DNA of 16,599 nucleotides from Wuchereria bancrofti (Eukaryota; Nematoda; Chromadorea; Rhabditida; Onchocercidae), in contig SSBO01000072.1 in assembly GCA_005281725.1 (NCBI GenBank), positions 1 through 16,599 on the forward strand. Reading direction: 5' to 3'. The translations under genes were made by a program, and so were the position numbers. The notes beneath the pieces were generated by a model, which made no database searches, was not told the origin of the DNA, and saw only the letters and a program-made list of their open reading frames with translations. Shown piece after piece: positions 1-10,739 of the stretch (position 1 is the first letter of the stretch; the number at the start of each line of letters is the position of its first letter).

Positions 1-959
<959 letters not shown>

Positions 960-967
960 TTCATACT

Positions 968-1087
968 TGCTGTAAATTTTTTTGAATTGGAGAATCATTG
1001 ACGTCCTCATTAAGACTGCGGGCAGGGATTGCAATTGTGAAATCCGAAAACTTTGAATAAGTTGGTGAAATTGTCTTTCTCTTTTTG
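968..1087 (+). repeat. 3'-UTR repeat of polyubiquitin, copy 1
   Basis: This starts TGCTGTAAATTTTTTTGAATTGG just after the ubiquitin stop and contains GGGATTGCAATTG and AAAACTTTGAATAAGTTG. The same blocks in the same order recur at 1667-1748, with two segments missing there. Within this copy, 1010-1050 (AAGACTGCGGGCAGGGATTGCAA) also resembles the LRLRGG-MQI junction of a ubiquitin unit, so it may itself derive from ubiquitin coding sequence. That last point is weaker. The copy in the redundant contig is at 2541-2660. Confidence 0.75.
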
Positions 1088-1243
1088 AGGATTAATTTTC
1101 ACATTTTTCTCACGGGAAAATAGATACTGCTTTTTGGAAAAGTAAAGCATGTACTGTCCGCCAATTCTATTTACTGGTAAAAAATTATCGGGTTTCTTTT
1201 GGTTTTCGAAGTGGACGTGATTCCCCTTTTCTATGGATTTGTA

Positions 1244-1249
1244 AATAAA
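1244..1249 (+). promoter_or_regulatory. Candidate polyadenylation signal of polyubiquitin
   Basis: AATAAA about 285 bp after the ubiquitin stop, in GTAAATAAAAAAAC. It is the first canonical hexamer on this strand after the stop that I noticed. It is repeated at 2817-2822 in the redundant contig. Use is inferred. Confidence 0.45.
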
Positions 1250-1596
1250 AAAACTTTACAGTGTTTGCAACTCATAGATTATTTCGACATATGTAAATTG
1301 TGCCGAATTTCTGAATTTTGGTCAAGAAATAGTGTTTGGTTTTAGTACGCACTCTTACAAATGATGTAGTAGATATGAAGCGAAATTTCTGGAAAATTCC
1401 GGTGATGAGTGGAGAAAGTTATTCCATGTCATCAGTGCATAGTTGTAAAACAGTGGAATTACTCGAAGTTATTGATTACATAACTGTGGGACAGGGCTTT
1501 AGAAGATCCGTAGTATTTAATTGGCGTCCCGTGTGAGAATACTTATTTGTGCGTTGTAGCGGGGTCTTCGTTTCGAGGCGGTCTTCGTTCATATCA

Positions 1597-1748
1597 AGGA
1601 GGACCGAGTTGTCGTTGGTGTTTTTTGCTTGAGGTCAATGTCAAACTTTCGGATGGGGTTCCTTCATGCTGTAAATTTTTTTGAATTGGGCCCGGGATTG
1701 CAATTGAAAACTTTGAATAAGTTGATAAAATTGTCTTCCTCCTTTGAC
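1597..1748 (+). pseudogene. Second, degenerate copy of the polyubiquitin 3' end
   Basis: Positions 1667-1748 repeat the ubiquitin 3'-UTR blocks seen at 968-1087, offset by 699 bp. If this is a duplicated gene end, ubiquitin coding sequence should precede it. Indeed GGAGGACCG at about 1599 matches GGAGGACGG (codons 51-54), and CTTTCGGATGGGGTT just before the UTR block resembles the terminal CTTCGTGGTGGATAC. The stretch between is shortened and diverged, with no usable frame. The UTR homology is clear; the ubiquitin-coding homology is suggestive only. The redundant copy is at 3170-3321. Confidence 0.5.
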
Positions 1749-1850
1749 ACAAAGTCAGTACGTCATTAGACTTTGTTTTTGGGTGCAGTGGGGAAAGTTC
1801 TTGTCTGTTTTTATCTTTGGTGCTCACTAAATCGAGCTAAGTGTGTTCGG

Positions 1851-1856
1851 TTTATT
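1851..1856 (-). promoter_or_regulatory. Candidate polyadenylation signal of the SH2-pseudokinase gene
   Basis: AATAAA on the minus strand (TTTATT on plus), about 130 bp beyond the stop codon of the SH2 gene in this copy (stop at 1983-1985). It is repeated at 3424-3429 next to the other copy of the last exon. Confidence 0.5.
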
Positions 1857-1982
1857 ATTGGGATAGTCTGGTTCTAGCACATTTTCTGGTCGTTTTGTTT
1901 AATGCCGACTTTATTGGTTAAGGACAAGCGCATTAGTGATTTGTGTGCGGAAAAAGTGCGGTCAGAAGTATTAAATTCGGTT

Positions 1983-2102
1983 TTAATGCTCATCCTTTCC
2001 GATACCACCCAGTGTAGACTCAAGTTCTTGAAATGTTGGTCGTCGAGACGGATCTTCTTCCCAGCAACGTGTCATTAATTTTTTCACCTTCATCGGTGCT
2101 TT
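1983..2102 (-). CDS. SH2-pseudokinase gene, last exon (contig A copy)
   Basis: Acceptor AATTTTTAG, then 39 codons and TAA. It encodes the C-lobe end of a protein kinase: LMTRCWEEDPSRRPTF, with the conserved Cys-Trp and the alpha-I Arg, followed by a short tail GGIGKDEH. It is the same exon as 3556-3675, here seen in the overlap of contig A. Confidence 0.9.
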   Translation of the reverse strand, partial: KAPMKVKKLMTRCWEEDPSRRPTFQELESTLGGIGKDEH

Positions 2103-2343
2103 CTAAAAATTATCTAATTACTTTCATTTGGGGAATTCATTGCATTATGCGCACTAGCACAAATATGTTTGATATACAGTGATTTGTACTGATATGTTAG
2201 TTGATAACGTGCTACTGAGACATGCCACTTTTATGATATGTTAAATGATAACGTGTTATTGAAAATGTATTCCAATACTTTAAGATATATCGTTCTTTGC
2301 GTAATGGTATGCATACAGTTTGTTGAAGAAATTGTGCGAGTAN

Positions 2344-2532
<189 letters not shown>

Positions 2533-3555
2533 TTCATACTTGCTGTAAATTTTTTTGAATTGGAGAATCATTGACGTCCTCATTAAGACTGCGGGCAGGG
2601 ATTGCAATTGTGAAATCCGAAAACTTTGAATAAGTTGGTGAAATTGTCTTTCTCTTTTTGAGGATTAATTTTCACATTTTTCTCACGGGAAAATAGATAC
2701 TGCTTTTTGGAAAAGTAAAGCATGTACTGTCCGCCAATTCTATTTACTGGTAAAAAATTATCGGGTTTCTTTTGGTTTTCGAAGTGGACGTGATTCCCCT
2801 TTTCTATGGATTTGTAAATAAAAAAACTTTACAGTGTTTGCAACTCATAGATTATTTCGACATATGTAAATTGTGCCGAATTTCTGAATTTTGGTCAAGA
2901 AATAGTGTTTGGTTTTAGTACGCACTCTTACAAATGATGTAGTAGATATGAAGCGAAATTTCTGGAAAATTCCGGTGATGAGTGGAGAAAGTTATTCCAT
3001 GTCATCAGTGCATAGTTGTAAAACAGTGGAATTACTCGAAGTTATTGATTACATAACTGTGGGACAGGGCTTTAGAAGATCCGTAGTATTTAATTGGCGT
3101 CCCGTGTGAGAATACTTATTTGTGCGTTGTAGCGGGGTCTTCGTTTCGAGGCGGTCTTCGTTCATATCAAGGAGGACCGAGTTGTCGTTGGTGTTTTTTG
3201 CTTGAGGTCAATGTCAAACTTTCGGATGGGGTTCCTTCATGCTGTAAATTTTTTTGAATTGGGCCCGGGATTGCAATTGAAAACTTTGAATAAGTTGATA
3301 AAATTGTCTTCCTCCTTTGACACAAAGTCAGTACGTCATTAGACTTTGTTTTTGGGTGCAGTGGGGAAAGTTCTTGTCTGTTTTTATCTTTGGTGCTCAC
3401 TAAATCGAGCTAAGTGTGTTCGGTTTATTATTGGGATAGTCTGGTTCTAGCACATTTTCTGGTCGTTTTGTTTAATGCCGACTTTATTGGTTAAGGACAA
3501 GCGCATTAGTGATTTGTGTGCGGAAAAAGTGCGGTCAGAAGTATTAAATTCGGTT

Positions 3556-6500
3556 TTAATGCTCATCCTTTCCGATACCACCCAGTGTAGACTCAAGTTC
3601 TTGAAATGTTGGTCGTCGAGACGGATCTTCTTCCCAGCAACGTGTCATTAATTTTTTCACCTTCATCGGTGCTTTCTAAAAATTATCTAATTACTTTCAT
3701 TTGGGGAATTCATTGCATTATGCGCACTAGCACAAATATGTTTGATATACAGTGATTTGTACTGATATGTTAGTTGATAACGTGCTACTGAGACATGCCA
3801 CTTTTATGATATGTTAAATGATAACGTGTTATTGAAAATGTATTCCAATACTTTAAGATATATCGTTCTTTGCGTAATGGTATGCATACAGTTTGTTGAA
3901 GAAATTGTGCGAGTAAGGAATGTGAAATGGTCCTGGTATAAGAAAGTAACCTTTGGGAGTTCCAAGCGTCTTTGACTATGGATGACAAACGACCGGATTT
4001 CCAAATTTGATAGATTTCGATAAGGTATATCGCCATCTTCATAAATTTCCCACATCTCAAATTTTGTGGAAATGAAACGATAAAAACCGAAAAAAGAATA
4101 TCTGTACTATCTGTAAGTAATCTCTTTGAAATGACAGAATTTGAAGTACTACTGTAATAACACTTCGTCCAAGCAATACATGATCAAGGCTTTTTGTTTT
4201 ATGACTAAGAAACTTATTTTTAGCATTATTGATAGAGAAATTTGCAAGAACGCTAAAGGCGTCACTGGTGGAGAAACTTACAAGAACGCCAAAAGCCCAG
4301 ACATCGGTCTCCTTAGAGAAGTCATGTCTCAGCATAGTTTCTGGAGCCAACCATCCTGCAGAAATACTCTCCAAAGGTTTCTTATGAATAAATGGTGGAC
4401 ACCGGTCTGATCCAGCATAGCAAAAATTAGCTAATTTCAACTTCATATTTCTGTCGATCAGACAATTCTCTGCTTTTACATCTCTGAATTATAATTTCGG
4501 GAAATTTTCGAAATTAATACAGTCAATGAAAATTTTATCAGTTGTCCTAGCTTATCGCTTTTCACATTCACTGAGAAAGTTTTTGCTATTCCTCTATTTT
4601 ATTTTGGAATTTTATAATAAAAATTTTTCTCATTGACTTGAAAAGCGTACATTGAGAAATCCGTAAAAAAGTGAGTGAATCAGCTAAAATACATTACTTT
4701 TATGGGATGGACGTCAATATGTCATCAATAAATCTCGGGATTTCGGAAGAAAAATCTAATCACTTATGGACATATCCTTTCTCAGTGAGATATTTCAGTG
4801 CAGCGGCTGCTTCAGCCGCATAGCGTGCTTTCTGGTCTTTTCGAGCTTCTTTTTCTTGTAGAAGCGTTAGCAATTTCACTAAATTTTCAATTTGTATTTC
4901 AGAGCGAAATTCATTTCCAATTTGCATTCTTAACTTATCTTGAATACCTGAATCCCAATCTTTGTCTATTCAATATTTTTTGTAATTTTCAGAGTTATAG
5001 GTTGTAGGTTACAAGTTATGCAATTTTCAGAAGAAAATTTCTACAATTATAAAATATTTGAGAAACTATAGGTTATAGGTTACACGTACACGTCATAAGT
5101 ATTAAATAATAAATTAGAGGTTGTAAATCATAGGTTGTAAGATATAGGTTAAGGGTTAGGGAATAAGCAATAATAGGTGTGGGTTTGAAGTAGTCTTATT
5201 TCAATCTTCAAAAAATTTGCAACTGTAAAATATAAAATATAGGTTGTAAGTTACAGGTTTAGGCTATATGTCATAGGTTACGATTTATAGATAACGATTT
5301 ATAACCGACGATAATTAAAAACGAAATTTTCTTACTTTGACAAAGTCCAACAATCATTGTAAGCGGAAGAGCTGTAATAATAACACCATAAAACTGTAAA
5401 ATATTCGGATGTGATAATTCTTTCAGAACGCGAGCTTCAACCAAGAATTGCTTCCTACTTTCTATTACTAACTGCTTGCTTGTAAGCAGCATCGCTGCGG
5501 CTTGAATTTTTTCTTTTTCAATACAAACAAGCACTCCATAAGTCTGAAAGAAAAAGAACGAGAAAAAACAAGTGTTAGTATTTGTTCAGATTAGTATGAC
5601 GGCCAGTAAAGAAATTCGAAGAACTAACTCTCATCCGGTAGCATTCAGAAATATCTCCGAGCAACCNCCTTTGGGAGTTCCAAGCGTCTTTGACTATGGA
5701 TGACAAACGACCGGATTTCCAAATTTGATAGATTTCGATAAGGTATATCGCCATCTTCATAAATTTCCCACATCTCAAATTTTGTGGAAATGAAACGATA
5801 AAAACCGAAAAAAGAATATCTGTACTATCTGTAAGTAATCTCTTTGAAATGACAGAATTTGAAGTACTACTGTAATAACACTTCGTCCAAGCAATACATG
5901 ATCAAGGCTTTTTGTTTTATGACTAAGAAACTTATTTTTAGCATTATTGATAGAGAAATTTGCAAGAACGCTAAAGGCGTCACTGGTGGAGAAACTTACA
6001 AGAACGCCAAAAGCCCAGACATCGGTCTCCTTAGAGAAGTCATGTCTCAGCATAGTTTCTGGAGCCAACCATCCTGCAGAAATACTCTCCAAAGGTTTCT
6101 TATGAATAAATGGTGGACACCGGTCTGATCCAGCATAGCAAAAATTAGCTAATTTCAACTTCATATTTCTGTCGATCAGACAATTCTCTGCTTTTACATC
6201 TCTGAATTATAATTTCGGGAAATTTTCGAAATTAATACAGTCAATGAAAATTTTATCAGTTGTCCTAGCTTATCGCTTTTCACATTCACTGAGAAAGTTT
6301 TTGCTATTCCTCTATTTTATTTTGGAATTTTATAATAAAAATTTTTCTCATTGACTTGAAAAGCGTACATTGAGAAATCCGTAAAAAAGTGAGTGAATCA
6401 GCTAAAATACATTACTTTTATGGGATGGACGTCAATATGTCATCAATAAATCTCGGGATTTCGGAAGAAAAATCTAATCACTTATGGACATATCCTTTCT

Positions 6501-9127
6501 CAGTGAGATATTTCAGTGCAGCGGCTGCTTCAGCCGCATAGCGTGCTTTCTGGTCTTTTCGAGCTTCTTTTTCTTGTAGAAGCGTTAGCAATTTCACTAA
6601 ATTTTCAATTTGTATTTCAGAGCGAAATTCATTTCCAATTTGCATTCTTAACTTATCTTGAATACCTGAATCCCAATCTTTGTCTATTCAATATTTTTTG
6701 TAATTTTCAGAGTTATAGGTTGTAGGTTACAAGTTATGCAATTTTCAGAAGAAAATTTCTACAATTATAAAATATTTGAGAAACTATAGGTTATAGGTTA
6801 CACGTACACGTCATAAGTATTAAATAATAAATTAGAGGTTGTAAATCATAGGTTGTAAGATATAGGTTAAGGGTTAGGGAATAAGCAATAATAGGTGTGG
6901 GTTTGAAGTAGTCTTATTTCAATCTTCAAAAAATTTGCAACTGTAAAATATAAAATATAGGTTGTAAGTTACAGGTTTAGGCTATATGTCATAGGTTACG
7001 ATTTATAGATAACGATTTATAACCGACGATAATTAAAAACGAAATTTTCTTACTTTGACAAAGTCCAACAATCATTGTAAGCGGAAGAGCTGTAATAATA
7101 ACACCATAAAACTGTAAAATATTCGGATGTGATAATTCTTTCAGAACGCGAGCTTCAACCAAGAATTGCTTCCTACTTTCTATTACTAACTGCTTGCTTG
7201 TAAGCAGCATCGCTGCGGCTTGAATTTTTTCTTTTTCAATACAAACAAGCACTCCATAAGTCTGAAAGAAAAAGANTTCCTCTATTTTATTTTGGAATTT
7301 TATAATAAAAATTTTTCTCATTGACTTGAAAAGCGTACATTGAGAAATCCGTAAAAAAGTGAGTGAATCAGCTAAAATACATTACTTTTATGGGATGGAC
7401 GTCAATATGTCATCAATAAATCTCGGGATTTCGGAAGAAAAATCTAATCACTTATGGACATATCCTTTCTCAGTGAGATATTTCAGTGCAGCGGCTGCTT
7501 CAGCCGCATAGCGTGCTTTCTGGTCTTTTCGAGCTTCTTTTTCTTGTAGAAGCGTTAGCAATTTCACTAAATTTTCAATTTGTATTTCAGAGCGAAATTC
7601 ATTTCCAATTTGCATTCTTAACTTATCTTGAATACCTGAATCCCAATCTTTGTCTATTCAATATTTTTTGTAATTTTCAGAGTTATAGGTTGTAGGTTAC
7701 AAGTTATGCAATTTTCAGAAGAAAATTTCTACAATTATAAAATATTTGAGAAACTATAGGTTATAGGTTACACGTACACGTCATAAGTATTAAATAATAA
7801 ATTAGAGGTTGTAAATCATAGGTTGTAAGATATAGGTTAAGGGTTAGGGAATAAGCAATAATAGGTGTGGGTTTGAAGTAGTCTTATTTCAATCTTCAAA
7901 AAATTTGCAACTGTAAAATATAAAATATAGGTTGTAAGTTACAGGTTTAGGCTATATGTCATAGGTTACGATTTATAGATAACGATTTATAACCGACGAT
8001 AATTAAAAACGAAATTTTCTTACTTTGACAAAGTCCAACAATCATTGTAAGCGGAAGAGCTGTAATAATAACACCATAAAACTGTAAAATATTCGGATGT
8101 GATAATTCTTTCAGAACGCGAGCTTCAACCAAGAATTGCTTCCTACTTTCTATTACTAACTGCTTGCTTGTAAGCAGCATCGCTGCGGCTTGAATTTTTT
8201 CTTTTTCAATACAAACAAGCACTCCATAAGTCTGAAAGAAAAAGAACGAGAAAAAACAAGTGTTAGTATTTGTTCAGATTAGTATGACGGCCAGTAAAGA
8301 AATTCGAAGAACTAACTCTCATCCGGTAGCATTCAGAAATATCTCCGAGCAACCGTATAATACAAGATGGCATCAAATTCCAAGATGCAAAAAAAATCGG
8401 ATTCTTCAAAACAATTCGTTTCCGTGTTACCGGCGTCTTCGTATTTTGATGCCAGTCTAGTAGTGAACCTATACTATGATCCTGAATAACTATTTATTGT
8501 TATCGGACCTATGACAGGTATATAATCGCTAGCTGTACTTATTCAGACGTGAAAGGTTCTTAGTGTCTACCATTAAATTTATTTCCAAAATGCAAATTAA
8601 AACTTCAATTTTAATTACCATTTTCTAAAGAAAAGGGGAAGAAATAAGCGCACAAAACGAACCTTATGGTCATCATTGAAGAAATACATTTTATTCATGC
8701 GATTAATACATACCGTTATTACTTCACCATTGTGGTAAGCAGAGAGGACACAAACGAGCTGACCTAAAATTCTTTTTCATTACTTGAAATTCAATGTACA
8801 GCTACAAATTCCATATTTTATTCTATTCAGTTGCATCATTTAAAGTTTCCAAAGTTTGAGGATTCTTTAAGTTCGAAATTGAAATTATCTTTACCAATAA
8901 TTAATACGTTAATAAATTTCCCGATTTTAATGAAACTAGCAGTAAAATTTTGAGCAACAATGAAAAACAATTTTACCTTTATAATCCATTAGTCGAAGTA
9001 AGTAATCACCTTCCTTTGTGAGTACTGTTTTCGCATCTGCTAATGGCATATAACCATGAAGTATCTTCCGATTGCGCAAATCCGGATCCATCCGTTCTTC
9101 GAATATCTGAACAGTTGACGCAGACAT
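3556..9127 (-). CDS. SH2-domain pseudo-tyrosine-kinase (Fer-like), full length, 9 exons, 412 aa
   Basis: Exons in coding order: 9127-8977, 8763-8714, 8624-8571, 8481-8317, 8231-8024, 7635-7452, 4483-4282, 4055-3951, 3675-3556. All junctions keep phase and the sum is 1,239 nt (412 codons plus TAA). The ATG at 9127 follows a likely trans-splice acceptor. Residues 22-96 form an SH2 domain: LHGY, then GDYLLR with the phosphotyrosine-binding Arg45, although the usual betaD His-Phe is Lys68-Met69. Residues 119-400 form a kinase fold. The glycine loop is degenerate (LLGDISEC...TYGVLV), the VAIK Lys is Met158 (AAAM), and the alphaC Glu176 is kept. HRD is HKD (270-272) within HKDVKAEN, and DFG is NFC (290-292). 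APE (317-319), DVWAFG and SRRP are kept. N-terminal SH2 plus kinase at about 400 residues is the usual short nematode Fer-like design. The probable role is a non-catalytic phosphotyrosine adaptor. Exons 3 and 4 have the least certain boundaries. Confidence 0.93.
3950..5666. repeat. Assembly overlap 2 (3950-5557 = contig C; 4589-5666 = start of contig D)
   Basis: Contig C (5668-7275) equals 3950-5557 at offset 1718, so it is wholly contained in contig B. The first 1,078 bases of contig D (7277-8354) equal 4589-5666 at offset 2688. SH2-gene exons 5 and 6 thus appear three times and exons 7 and 8 twice. Breakpoints coincide with the Ns, not with exon or repeat borders. Confidence 0.93.
4993..5290. 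repeat. Degenerate TATAGGTT(A/G)-type minisatellite in SH2-gene intron 5
   Basis: About eleven short motifs of the form (T/C)ATAGGTT(A/G)TA, with variants GAGGTTGTA, AAGGGTTAGGG and ACAGGTTTAGG, are spread over 300 bp of the 388-bp intron between exons 5 and 6. Units are irregularly spaced, so this is a decayed tandem repeat. The only GGGTTAGGG stretch (about 5152) is short and isolated. Redundant copies lie at 6711-7008 and 7681-7978. Confidence 0.75.
5669..7261 (-). pseudogene. Redundant copy of SH2-gene exons 5-8 (contig C)
   Basis: 7261-7054, 6665-6482, 6201-6000 and 5773-5669 repeat exons 5-8 of the SH2 gene with the same introns and no substitutions seen. It has no SH2 half and no last exon of its own. 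It should be removed when building the gene model; otherwise a false tandem-kinase protein results. Confidence 0.9.
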
Positions 9128-9163
9128 TCTTTTTTCCAACGTATATAATTTCTATTGCAACTG

Positions 9164-9180
9164 TCTGATAAAGATAAAAG
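9164..9180 (-). promoter_or_regulatory. Candidate spliced-leader (trans-splice) acceptor of the SH2 gene
   Basis: On the minus strand CTTTTATCTTTATCAG ends at 9165, 37 nt upstream of the ATG at 9127-9125. No coding sequence precedes it in frame. An acceptor without a matching upstream exon, just before a start codon, is what SL trans-splicing in nematodes looks like. Whether SL1 or SL2 is used cannot be told from DNA. Confidence 0.5.
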
Positions 9181-9247
9181 CACAAAGTTACACTAAACCG
9201 CTTCACTTAGCGATAAAAAATACAATAAATATAAGGAAAAATTGTAT

Positions 9248-9253
9248 TTTATT
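9248..9253 (-). promoter_or_regulatory. Candidate polyadenylation signal of the upstream minus-strand gene
   Basis: AATAAA on minus (TTTATT on plus), about 245 bp after the TAA at 9499-9501 and about 80 bp before the putative trans-splice acceptor. A U-rich stretch lies between. This spacing resembles a nematode intercistronic region. Confidence 0.45.
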
Positions 9254-9498
9254 TTAAAACAAACAACCCACACACCTCAAACTTCTAGACAGCTATTAAA
9301 TATTATTAAAAAAGGACTTCGGGAGATCAAAACTGCAATCTCTAGTCTCAGAAATAAAAGATCTTATTCCATCTTTCATTTGCCGGACTGTTCGGTCCTT
9401 CATTGTTTCATACCATTGCCTAAGATTAGTAACTAACAGTAATAACTCGATGAAAAGTTCTCAGAAATTCTTTTAATAACTGTTATGCAATGTTAAGA

Positions 9499-9642
9499 TT
9501 AATCAGTAAAAACTGAAAAAGTAGCTTTGCTGTCATTGAATTTTACTTCAGAATACCCTTCCAGTCCTCTTACTAACTGAGCTGTTCTAGAAACGAACAA
9601 TACGAAAGTCTGACAGTTGAAATCTTTGGGCTCTTCATAAAG
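9499..9642 (-). CDS. Terminal exon of an unidentified gene
   Basis: A good acceptor (CTTGTTTCTTAG) is followed by 47 codons and TAA. The peptide starts LYEEPKDFNCQTFVLFVS and continues with QLVRGLEGYSEVKFND. Its mixed polar and hydrophobic composition is unlike the low-complexity translations around it, so I take it as real coding sequence. I do not recognise the family. It lies 372 bp upstream of the SH2 gene start on the same strand. It could be the end of the SAM-domain gene whose exons lie at 10898-11428, but I could not trace phase-compatible exons between them. Confidence 0.55.
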   Translation of the reverse strand, partial: LYEEPKDFNCQTFVLFVSRTAQLVRGLEGYSEVKFNDSKATFSVFTD

Positions 9643-10042
9643 CTAAGAAACAAGTTATATTGATTTAAAAAATTTTATTTCACAATTAGACAAAAAAATA
9701 GCTTTGAAAAGCCTCGAAAATCGCCTAAATCGAATAGAATAGAATAAACTTCACAAATAAATGAAAAGATGATAATTGCAGATGTACAGGTAAGGCGCTT
9801 CATATTTTTATGCGCGAATATTTTAAATTGAATTTTTGGCCAGAGTTGTAGCAGGAATTTTACTAAATTATTCAAAAAAGTGCACGTAATCTACAAAACA
9901 TTAAAGGAAACATCAAATTAAAGGAGATATCAAAGCAATTTACCTGTTTTAAATTTGACAAAATTACACTTTTGCTTACAAATGAATCTTAAAAAGATTT
10001 GTAGACAATGCGACTTTACAAAAAAATTCATCTAGAAAAAAA

Positions 10043-10067
10043 TCGATGACTTTTTTAAAGTCATCGA
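10043..10067. repeat. Perfect hairpin, 11-bp stem
   Basis: TCGATGACTTT, loop TTT, AAAGTCATCGA. It sits in non-coding AT-rich sequence with no mismatch in the stem. Function unknown. Confidence 0.85.
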
Positions 10068-10124
10068 AAATATAGCTAAAGTATAGCAGCATTTATAACA
10101 ACATCTAATATAGTGTAACACAGC

Positions 10125-10166
10125 AGTGACTCTTCTACAAAAGAACAATATTGTAGAAGAGTCACT
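10125..10166. repeat. Perfect hairpin, 16-bp stem, 10-nt loop
   Basis: AGTGACTCTTCTACAA at 10125-10140 is followed by AAGAACAATA and then its exact reverse complement at 10151-10166. It lies 58 bp from the hairpin at 10043. It could be an inverted-duplication scar or the arms of a tiny non-autonomous element; I see no target-site duplication. Confidence 0.9.
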
Positions 10167-10739
10167 AGCCCGAATTCAGTAGGCAGTGATATCATAATAA
10201 CCATATTCTACATAAACGAAAACTTGATCAACCTTCATCCAAATATATTGGAAAATTATTAAAGAATCACTAATCTCCAATCTATCCGTAACAGTTCCAT
10301 TACAACAATTCATTAATGAATAACAAAATACTCCATTTCCGAAGAAAGCCTAACTTGCAATTTTTATTACCCTCACCTAACCTGCTTCCTGTTATACTGA
10401 TGTAAAAATACTTGGACTTTAGTGGCTTGATATACAGTGTTTGCTCAGTAGTTATAAATTAAAGAAATATATTAATGAATTTATAATGCCAATAAGAAGT
10501 GTTCAAGAACTTAAAAAAATCAAGTACTTTTTTATATCACACATACTGATTTCTTTCTTTTTCTTTCTGTTTTCTCATTTCCTTTTCCCAAAGCTAAGAA
10601 AAAGCAAAAATGAAATATGCTGCTCAACGGTTCCCTCAGTTACTAAACGAAATGAGACAATTTCTATTCATAAAAGCATTTGATATTAAAACACATAAAT
10701 ATCATCAAAAAATAAGGTAAAAGATTTCGTCTTACTTTG

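Noticed and set aside
1336..1536. 66-codon plus-strand open frame (and its copy at 2909-3109), beginning with a faint ubiquitin-like LVRTLT
   Set aside because: It starts with TTG, has no splice context, and resemblance to ubiquitin fades after eight residues. It lies in the 3' spacer of two convergent genes.
1551..1590. Extra ubiquitin LRLRGG relic at CTTCGTTTCGAGGCGG
   Set aside because: Only about 16 bases match and the flanks do not continue as ubiquitin, so chance is not excluded.
1594..1827. 77-codon minus-strand open frame (copy at 3167-3400)
   Set aside because: It starts with GTG, lies 3' of the SH2 gene stop across its poly(A) signal, and overlaps the decayed ubiquitin 3'-UTR repeat. 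No protein-like motif.
4141..4410. 89-codon plus-strand open frame over SH2-gene exon 7 (copy at 5859-6128)
   Set aside because: It is the antisense shadow of the kinase exon that carries HKD, NFC and APE.
4993..5290. Interstitial telomere
   Set aside because: Nematode telomeres are TTAGGC repeats. The motif here is TATAGGTT with irregular spacing, inside an intron.
8260..8460. 66-codon plus-strand open frame
   Set aside because: It is the antisense of SH2-gene exon 4, whose minus-strand reading matches the SH2-kinase linker.
9242..9436. 64-codon plus-strand open frame
   Set aside because: It starts with TTG, lies in the short spacer between two minus-strand genes over a poly(A) signal, and has low-complexity composition.
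9675..9875. 66-codon minus-strand open frame rich in Phe, Leu and Lys
   Set aside because: It starts with TTG and its composition is what random AT-rich sequence gives. I could not connect it in phase to the terminal exon at 9642.
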